This document shows positions 12,801 through 21,800 of a stretch of DNA of 64,000 bases, in pieces. A program made the translations under genes and the position numbers. The stretch spans positions 868,001-932,000 of the forward strand of contig OY979721.1 of the NCBI GenBank assembly GCA_963855995.1. Reading direction: 5' to 3'. The DNA comes from Muricea muricata (lineage: Eukaryota > Cnidaria > Anthozoa > Malacalcyonacea > Plexauridae). The notes beneath the pieces are model-generated. The model was given only the letters and a program-made list of their open reading frames with translations, made no database searches and was not told where the DNA came from. Each line of letters opens with the position of its first letter. The first letter of the stretch is position 1.

Positions 12801-15800
12801 ACACCATCAGCTTCTTAAAACATGACACGCGACCACGAGTTTCTACGAGTTTTCCGCTCACTTCTTAAATTATATCCAAGCTCGTACTTACCACTTAAAG
12901 GCCTTGGGACGTTCTGTTCAAATGTTCCCTCCAAATTTCCTTTGGGGCTGTACCGGGCAACGATAAAACGCTTATTTGAGGCAGTGGTGACCTCGGCAAC
13001 ACCAAATTCCGTGGAGGATTTCCATACCACTTGAGTAAAATGACCTGGAAGGACAATTTTTGAGAATAACAATTCACCGGATCAGCTGATGTGTTTTAAA
13101 CACGTCAGGGATTTCAAATCTCGAAAAAGAAAAATGCAACGACTTTCAATTTTCACGAGGGAGGGGGGGGGGGGAATATAATTACATACATTGTACAATC
13201 TCTCCAAAAGTTCTTCACTGAGCAAAGAAGAATGCAACAACTTTCAGTTTTCACAGACGGGGGGAGGGATATAATTAGATAGATTGCACAATCTCTTCAA
13301 ATGTTCTTTACTGAACAGAGAAGAATGCTTTCACTTTTCACTGGGGGGGGGGGGGGATATTAATTACATGCATTGTACAATATTTTCAAATGTTCTTTAC
13401 ACTACAGGATCAGCTGATATTTTAAATAAGTTGGGGATAACTTAATAAAGTTGCCTGTGGGAACAGCATTTTTTGCAAATGTGTTGTGGAAACGCTGACT
13501 GGGAAAGGAAGTGCTAAAACGATGAAAACAATTGCACTTACCAGTTTCTCCACTAAATCCGGGATTGGCAAAATTGTACAGCGATATTTCATTATACCAG
13601 TTATCAGTCGCCTTCACGCATGTGCCCTTTTTGTCTTTGGGGATACCCGCTCCATACTCGACGAATAGATTTTCGCCGTACTTAGAATCGTCATGAACCA
13701 AGTTAGGACTGTCACGTGCCGCCAGTGTATCGGCGTACACCTAGAAATGTAAATGAACTTGCCAACTCTCATGTCCAGGTCAATAGAGGATGAGAATGTG
13801 TGAAAGTTGGAGAAAATTTACGAGCGAGAGTTTGTATGGGAGTTTTCTCAACTCTCATGTCCTGGTCAAACGAGAACAAGAGTTTCATGAGAGTTGACAA
13901 GCAAGAGTTTGTATGAGAGTTTTCTCAACTTTCATGTCCTGGTCAAACGAGAACAAGAATTGCATGAGAGTTGATGAGAGATGAGAAGCAAGAGTTTGTA
14001 TGAGAGTTTTCTTAACACTCGTGTCCTGGTCAAACGAGTAAAACTCGTGTTTAAGCGAAGAAGGACACATGGGAAAACTGTCATGCAAATTCCTCGAGAC
14101 GAAAGCGACTTTTCTTTATCATATGATAAATTGTAAATTCATGCGTAATTAATGAGAGCCTTTCAAGCAATCACATTAAAGTATTTCGATCACATGCCTT
14201 TGTAAACCCGAATTAAGTTCAGTAATATGACGCAGGACGACCTGTCTTAAACAGTTGGTGTCACTAATCATTCTATTTAACCATAGACAATCAACAGAAT
14301 GGACTGGAAACGCAAGCTAAAGTATCAATGTTGCTGACGCGACATCCGTGATACGGCCTGATATGCTGTACTTTGGAACCCTGTAACTTCACTTTAAATA
14401 TACTTCAGGACTTTCTATTTACATATTTTAAACAAGAACGGCAATCTCTATGGAACTATCGACTTTTAAAATTCTTTATGGATATAACAAAGCTAAAACC
14501 CAACGCTGAATGTCTGCATTCTTTTTGACTGCAGAAATGTCGCCATTGTTGTTGTTTAAAAAGGTTTACGGAAACATTAAATGGTGATTTTCCGCCTCGT
14601 TTATCTCTCTGAAAAGTTTTAAAAGTCGGTAGTTCCATTCACATTTCTGTTCTTGTTTAAATATGTAAATACGAAGTCCTGAAATGTATTTAAAGGGAAG
14701 TTACAGGGTTCCAAAGTAAAGCGTATCACGGATGTCGCGTAAACTTTAGCTTGCGTTTCCAGTCCATTCCTTAGATTGTCTATGATTTAACCATGCATTT
14801 CACAAGTAATACTAGCAGCGGATCTGTATGTGCATCACGGTTAGTAATATTCATGAATAAAGGCCCTGTCACACGGTGCAATTTTTCTTGCAACTTGCAA
14901 TGCATTTCTACTCTTGGGAGATGTAAAATTGGCAAATACAAGTTTCCATCCAGTGAACTCTAAATTAGACTGGAACGATAACTTGGCCGCCATCTTTGAA
15001 GCCAAATTGGTTATCAAGAGGTTATCAAGTTCAGTCCTTTTCTATTGTTTCTCTCGGCGCGGTTGACACCATTCTTCTGGGAATGTACCAATATTTGATG
15101 TTTTTATTTTGATTTAAGAGGTAATTTTATGGTTTATGAACTTATAACCTAGTTTGCGATACAGTCTTTTTTAAAAATAGCAAATACCTCGGGAAAATAG
15201 TACTAAGACTGATTATATACGACATTTGTAGTTGTTGCCGCCATCTTGGCTTCACCCAAACGTAGGGTGTTTATCTGGAGTTATCGTTCCAGTATTTATA
15301 GAGTTCACTGTTTCCATCACAGTTTGCTAATACGTTTTTAACACACCGAACAATTTTCACAAATTTACATCATTCAAGAGTAGAATTGCGTTGGAAGTTG
15401 CCAGAAAAATTGCACCGTGTAACAGAGCCTTAATTAGGCCAAAATTTTAATGATGCTCTTTGTTTTTGCCTTTTATTTTCTTTGTTTTCGTGATGGTGCA
15501 TGACGATTTAGGCAAATTATACATGAATACTACCAACCCTGATGGGTATTACCAATGGCTAGTGCTACCACGTCATAGCTGTTTTCCACTTCAATCGTAT
15601 CGATGAGAAACGTGGCGTATTTGTTGTTTTGTGAACACTCAGGCAGAACTAATGATATTGACACAGTCATCAAAAAACGCTACGTTTCGCTACGGTACGG
15701 TTGATGCGGGAAACGCCCTTAAATCCCCATCACATCCATCACCCGTAATACAACTGGTACTTGTGAACGTTAATAATAATTCGTGAAGAAAATACAACAG

Positions 15801-18800
15801 AAATCGTGAGCTTGGAGGAGTCGATACAGATTTGCGACACACATTTCGCATGGCAAATACCAACCAAAAATGATCAGGCCTTGTGATTGGAGTTTTTGAA
15901 ACAAAAGTCATCATTGTTTGTGATTCGTTCTTTAGAAAACCAATTTCTATAGTTTATTATCTTTCATTGTTATACCCAACCACTCACAAAGTCTGTTAGT
16001 ATAGGTTAATGGCGACCCGATTTCTCTTGATTTGCATAAAATTTAGCGTTGATTTTCAAAATCATTTATCCAATAGTTCTATAAAATTGCTCACCAAGTA
16101 ACAAGTCATTTACAACATTCATTTACAACACTCGCGTACGTGTTGCGCCAGATATACAACTCTCGCCTTTCAGCTTGAGTTTGTAAAACCGATACAGCAC
16201 AGTCACTCATGTTGCAAATAATACTTCTTACCTTTGCAGACGCCGCAATTTCAGCTGACCATTTCAACGGTGCGACACCATGCGCTTTTCTTTTTTGATT
16301 ATGAGAGCACACACATTCGTCATTGTAGGAATTGCCAGTGGTAGCAGTGCTTCCTGGTGTTGCAGGAGGTTGCCCAGGGGGTCCTGGTGTTGCAGGAGGT
16401 TGGCCAGGGGGTCCTGGTGTTGCAGAAGGTTGCCCAGCGGGTCCTGGTGTTGCAGGAGGTTGTCCAGGGGGTCCTGGTGTTGCAGGAGGTTGCCCAGGGG
16501 GTCCTGGTGTTGCAGGAGGTTGCCCAGGGGGTCCTGGCGTTGCAGGAGGTTGGCCAGGGGGTCCTGGTGTTGCAGGAGGTTGCCCAGGGGGTCCTGGTGT
16601 TGCAGGAGGCTGCCCAGGGCCCCCTGGTGTTGCAGGAGGTTGGCCAGGGGGTCCTGGTGTTGCAGGAGGTTGCCCAGGGGGTCCTGGCGTTGCAGGAGGT
16701 TGCCCAGGGGGTCCTGGTGTTGCAGGAGGTTGGCCAGGGGGTCCTGGTGTTGCAGGAGGTTGGCCAGGGGGTCCTGGTGTTGCAGGAGGTTGCCCAGGGG
16801 GTCCTGGTGTTGCAGGAGGTTGCCCAGCGGGTCCTGGTGTAGCAGCAGTTTCTGGTGTAGTGCCAGTTGCGCCAGCAGTTTCTGGTATGGTGCCTGTAGA
16901 AGGGGCTGCCGTCGTACCAGTACCATCAACAGGTCCTGGTGTTGCAGCACTTTCTGGTGTAGCACCAGTTGCACCAGCAGTTTCTGGTATGGTGCCTGTA
17001 GATCCAGGTGACGGTGTTGTACCAGTACCACCAACAGGTCCTGGTGTAGCAGCACTTTCTGGTGTAGTCCCAGTTGCACCGGCAGTTTCTGGTATGGTGC
17101 CTGTAGAAGGTGTTGCAACAGGTGCTTCAGTGGGTGCTGCTGTACCAGCAGTTTCTGGTGTAATACCAGTTGCACCAGCAGTTTCTGGTATGGTGCCTGT
17201 AGAAGGTGCTGCCGTCGTACCAGTACCATCAACAGGTCCTGGTGTTGCAGCACTTTCTGGTGTAGTACCAGTTGCACCAGCAGTTTCTGGTATGGTGCCT
17301 GTAGATCCAGGTGATGGTGTAGTACTAGTACCACCAACAGGTCCTGGTGTAGCAGCACTTTCTGGTGTAGTCCCAGTTGCACCGGCAGTTTCTGGTATGG
17401 TGCCTGTAGAAGGTGTTGCAACAGGTGCTTCAGTGGGTGCTGGTGTCCCAGCAGTTTCTGGTGTAGTACCAGTTGCACCAGCAGTTTCTGGTATGGTGCC
17501 TGTAGAAGGTGTTGCAACAGGTGTTTCAGTGGGTGCTGGTGTACCAGCAGTTTCTGGTGTAATACCAGTTGCACCAGCAGTTTCTGGTATGGTGCCTGTA
17601 GAAGGTGTTGCAACAGGTGCTTCAGTGGGTGCTGGTGTACCAGCAGTTTCTGGTGTAGTACCAGTTGCACCGGCAGTTTCTGGTATGGTGGCTGTAGAAG
17701 GTGTTGCAACAGGTGCTTCAGTGGGTGCTGGTGTACCAGCAGTTTCTGGTGTAGTACCAGTTGCACCGGCAGTTTCTGGTATGATGCCTGTGGAAGGTGT
17801 TGCAACAGGTGTTTCAGTGGGTGCTGGTGTACCAGAAGTTATGCCTCCAGCAGGTCCTGGCGTAGTACCAATTCCAGGTGCTGGTGTTGTACCAACAGTA
17901 CTCCCTTCAGCTTCTGCAGCCGTACCATTTGAAAAAAAAAGAAAACTAAATATTGCATCTTGTGGAACTAAGAATAACAGTAAGACAGATTCCCCAAACT
18001 TCCCTCTTCTTGGGTTTCTTCGCCATGAAGCAGAGAATCTGGGTGGGGTGAAACATTAATTGTATTGATGCTTATGCTGTACTGAAGTGAGCAAACGATA
18101 TGATATTGCACGAACATTTAAAATGAACGTTTAATAAACCCTGAAGACTGTATCCTGATTTAGTCTTGAACCTCACTGAAATCTATGACGATCTATGAAA
18201 CCATAGAATATTTCATGCTAACCGAGATGGACTGTGTATATACGTGCTACCAAATATAAGGTCAGTGACCTATACTGAATACCTAAATTTATCTGATAAC
18301 TGTGTTAGCATTGCACGTGCCATAGGAAGTTGTGCAATGTTTGCCTCTGATTCGTTCAACTGAAGATGAAACAACATAACAAAGTGTTGCCAATCCATTC
18401 CCCCTTGTAATATCCATGTTCTGACTTCACCATGTGATGCGAAGGAAACCCAGCTGAATTTACATACCTGGAACTAGAGCGACTGGAAGATTACCAAGTT
18501 GTCCTGCCTCAATCGCCATTTTCAATGTATCGTACATGTCTTGAGAGAAAATGCCCTTTGTTGTTAAAATAAGATTTGCAATGACGCTGCCAGGTCTATA
18601 AATAAAGTGAGAAAGATAATCTCATTTACCGGACATATTCGAGGAAAGTGAAGGAGAGATAGCAGACACTTTCGCAGAAATTTTTAGAGCGCTTTCAATC
18701 GAGAAAGAAACATAGAGTTTATATAAAAGTTTCCAGAACTGTTGTGTCCTGGTCAAACGAGAACAATATCGAGGCACAAGAGAGCTGATGAGTGATTGTG

Positions 18801-21800
18801 TGTATGAAAGGTTTCTCAACTCATAAGAGAATAAGAGTTGCCTAAGAGTTGATAGGAGTTGACAAGCGACAGTTTGTATAAGAGCTGTCTAAACACTCGT
18901 GTCCTGCTCAAACGAGAATAAGAGTTACATGAGACTTAATGGGAGTTGATAAGCGAGAGTTTGTATGAGAGTTTTCTCAACGTCATGCCCTGGTCAAAGG
19001 CGAACGAAAGTTGCATGGGAGTTGACAAGCGCGAGTTTGTATGGCAGTCTTCTAAACCTAACTCCCTTGTCCTGGTCAAACGAGAACACGAGTTGTATGC
19101 AAGTTGATGAGAGTTGCGAGCCTGGCTCAAGTTCGAAAAACACATCAACCCTAATCAGATTCACACGGAAGTGCTCTTACCTGAATGACGACACTTCCAC
19201 ATTAACTAGCAAGGATTCACCTGGAAATAATTCATTGATCTAAAACAAAGTCACAAAAAGGTATATGGGTAGAAGTCAAGTTTTAAACCTTCCTAATACT
19301 TGTATTGCATCTATTGTATTTCATACTGCCATAAAGGATTATTATCAAATCATAATGTTGTTACGTTGGCGGCGGACACTTTATCTTTCTGATTACAAAA
19401 GCAATCTTTTTTATGTACCTTTGGTTATTTAACTTGATTCTTACTGGTATTAAAGCAAAGAAGGTACTTTTGGCATTATTTTTAGGTTCGACAAAATAAA
19501 ACAGATTGTAAGCAATGACAAAGGGCCGTGTTCTCGCATTGGTCAAAGATATTAGAACTTGTAAATACAGTGCGGAGTGCGAACGTTAATCTGTTTTAGA
19601 GCTGGTGCGATAGCTTAAATTTAACGAATATTTAAATATTTTTATGGTCGAAGTGGCACTATAGAAGGACAAAAACGGTCAGTATGATAATATGGTTTAT
19701 TATCGCCGTTTTGCTTGTGAACAATTCATCTTGCTTACGGCATATTGTTCAATATTGTTGTAGTTGACGTCAAGTCTTGGAAATAAATTAACAGGCTAAA
19801 GTTTCTACCGAGTCTTGTTAGTAAGAACTACCTCAGTACATTACCGAACCTAATTTCTGGTCGTCGATGTTAACGAAGTGTCACCATCTATCTAGCGCGA
19901 TTTATATTCCCGTAATAACGACCGAGAGTTAAAGGCCGTAATACCATAGTGCAAAACAATCCTTTAAACTTCTACCTACCGAGTTCACGACTTCATTCGC
20001 CAAAGTTTGAAACTCAGTACTTTCCGTGTTCGTTAATTGCTGAGTAAATACTTTATCAGTAAGTTTGATCACCATTGGGTATCTGTAAACTGAAGAGAAG
20101 ACGAGTTGGTGTCTGCTGTTGTACGAGTGCGGTCACCAGTGTTCTCTTACAAGCCTTGCTTGGAGCTCTGCTCGAGGACTTAAAATAATCGACGAGAAAG
20201 GACTGCCTTTACATTGGCATCACTACATGACGAGACTTTCGCGTGTTCTCGAATAAGGACGTAGGTACCTCGGATCCACTATCAATGGACCATTCCCCAA
20301 TTAGACAAACTTTTAAATTTGAAAACAATTTTAGCACAGTTGGAAAGCGCTTCCTAAATTTAGTGAAATTGTGGCGCTTGGTTGTAAAATATTGAAAAAT
20401 GTCGAAAATATAGTGATGTAAAGTTTGAGAATTTTCTATACTTTTGTGTTACGCGGGAAAAAAGCGTTATCGCATTCTAAAATAGTGGTAACGCTTTTCC
20501 GTTTGCAATACAAATGTATACAAAATTCGCAAGATTTACAGGGCTATATTTTCCATATTTTACAATATTTTGCAACCAAACTTGACAATTGTATGAAATT
20601 TAGGATGCTCTTTCCAGCTGTGCTAATTAATTTTGCGAAATCTTATAGGGGAATGGTCCATTGGGCAATAGTCTGTTGGTTCAATCCGCTCACCCAAGTG
20701 CAAGGAACATAATAAATTCAACTTCGAATTGGAACAGAGTTAGATTTAAAGAGCATACGACGTGAAATGGTTTTCCTCAGAATCGTAGAGTTCTTTGTGC
20801 AGTGATTATCGCAGTCCGAGCAGAATATTTTATCCCAATTTATGCATAAGAGAGTTTTTGCCTTACGGCCACGTACTGAAACGTTCAAATAACCCTCTCA
20901 GCGTCATGTCCTTCAAAAATAAATTACACTGGGACTGTCATATTACACTGATAATCACAACACAAACAATTCTGATTCCGAAATGAAACGTTTCTTCTCA
21001 TTTCAAAAAGACTTTCAAAAAAACGTGTCTACCAAAGTCTCGTAAAATGGCTCTTCATTCACTAACGTTTGTTGGGATTGGACAAATCTATACTGCAACA
21101 CATTGGTGCATAGATGACATCACGCATTCCTCGAGGTTGCAATTTCTTTCCTGTGTCCAGCTTGAATACCTTGCCACGGCGTAAACTATATAAAGAAAGT
21201 TCATGAAAGGTATAGACTCTCTCACTACCTCAAACAATAAAGCAAAAATCAACGTTTCGAGCGAAGGCCCTTCGTCGGGAGGTTGAGGGAAAACGTGTAA
21301 GTATTTCTATACGTGCATGTAACACAACAGCATCACGTGACAAAATAAAAGCCAATCAGAGAGGTTTTATCAAAACAAACTGTAAATTCAAAAATGCAAA
21401 TCACATTGTATAACATAATGTAGAAGAAATACATGGAGTAAATAGAATAGGACAAAATCGAGAAAAAACACAGAAATAAGAAACTATCAATGCCTGAGCA
21501 AATAAGAAACTATCAATGCCTGAGCGTGTCTAGATATGTGAACATTAAACATAGCTCGAAGTTTTCACCTAATCGTTTCAGGTAGTGAAAGAACCAAAAT
21601 GCAGCTAATTCAGTTAAGGTGGTCATTTCAAAAGCGTCAACTGTAAACTATGAGCGGGCAAGGGATGATGGGTTATTGCTTAGTTTTACCGCTAAACTCG
21701 GAATTGCTTCTTTGAAAGAGCATCGAGGGTACGTAGGGAACTTACTACTTCGGTAAAATTCACTGGCTACAAATGTAATTTCCTGAGTATCACGGCCAAA

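Larger units (their letters stand above)
12892..16311 (-). other. Gene A CAP (SCP/PR-1) domain
   Basis: Built from the end of exon 16232-17913 plus 13542-13740 and 12892-13044. Visible signatures: HNQKRKAHGVAPLKWSAEIA (helix 1), LVHDDSKYGENLF with the His and GEN Glu of the CAP cavity, NWYNEISLYNF, and GHFTQVVWKSS, the CAP1 signature with the second cavity His. The strand GVAEVTT...FIVARYSPKGN followed by FEQNVPRP is typical of the GLIPR2 (GAPR-1) subgroup. It lacks the Cys-rich hinge of CRISP proteins. Gene B has no counterpart, so this was gained by A or lost by B. CAP domains bind sterols or lipids in several families; the function here is unknown. Confidence 0.85.

Noticed and set aside
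16332..18059. 575-codon plus-strand open frame (Val-Ala-Gly-Gly repeats) and a Leu-Gln-His-rich minus frame
   Set aside because: Both are shadows of the minisatellite. Only the Thr/Pro frame on minus runs into the CAP domain.
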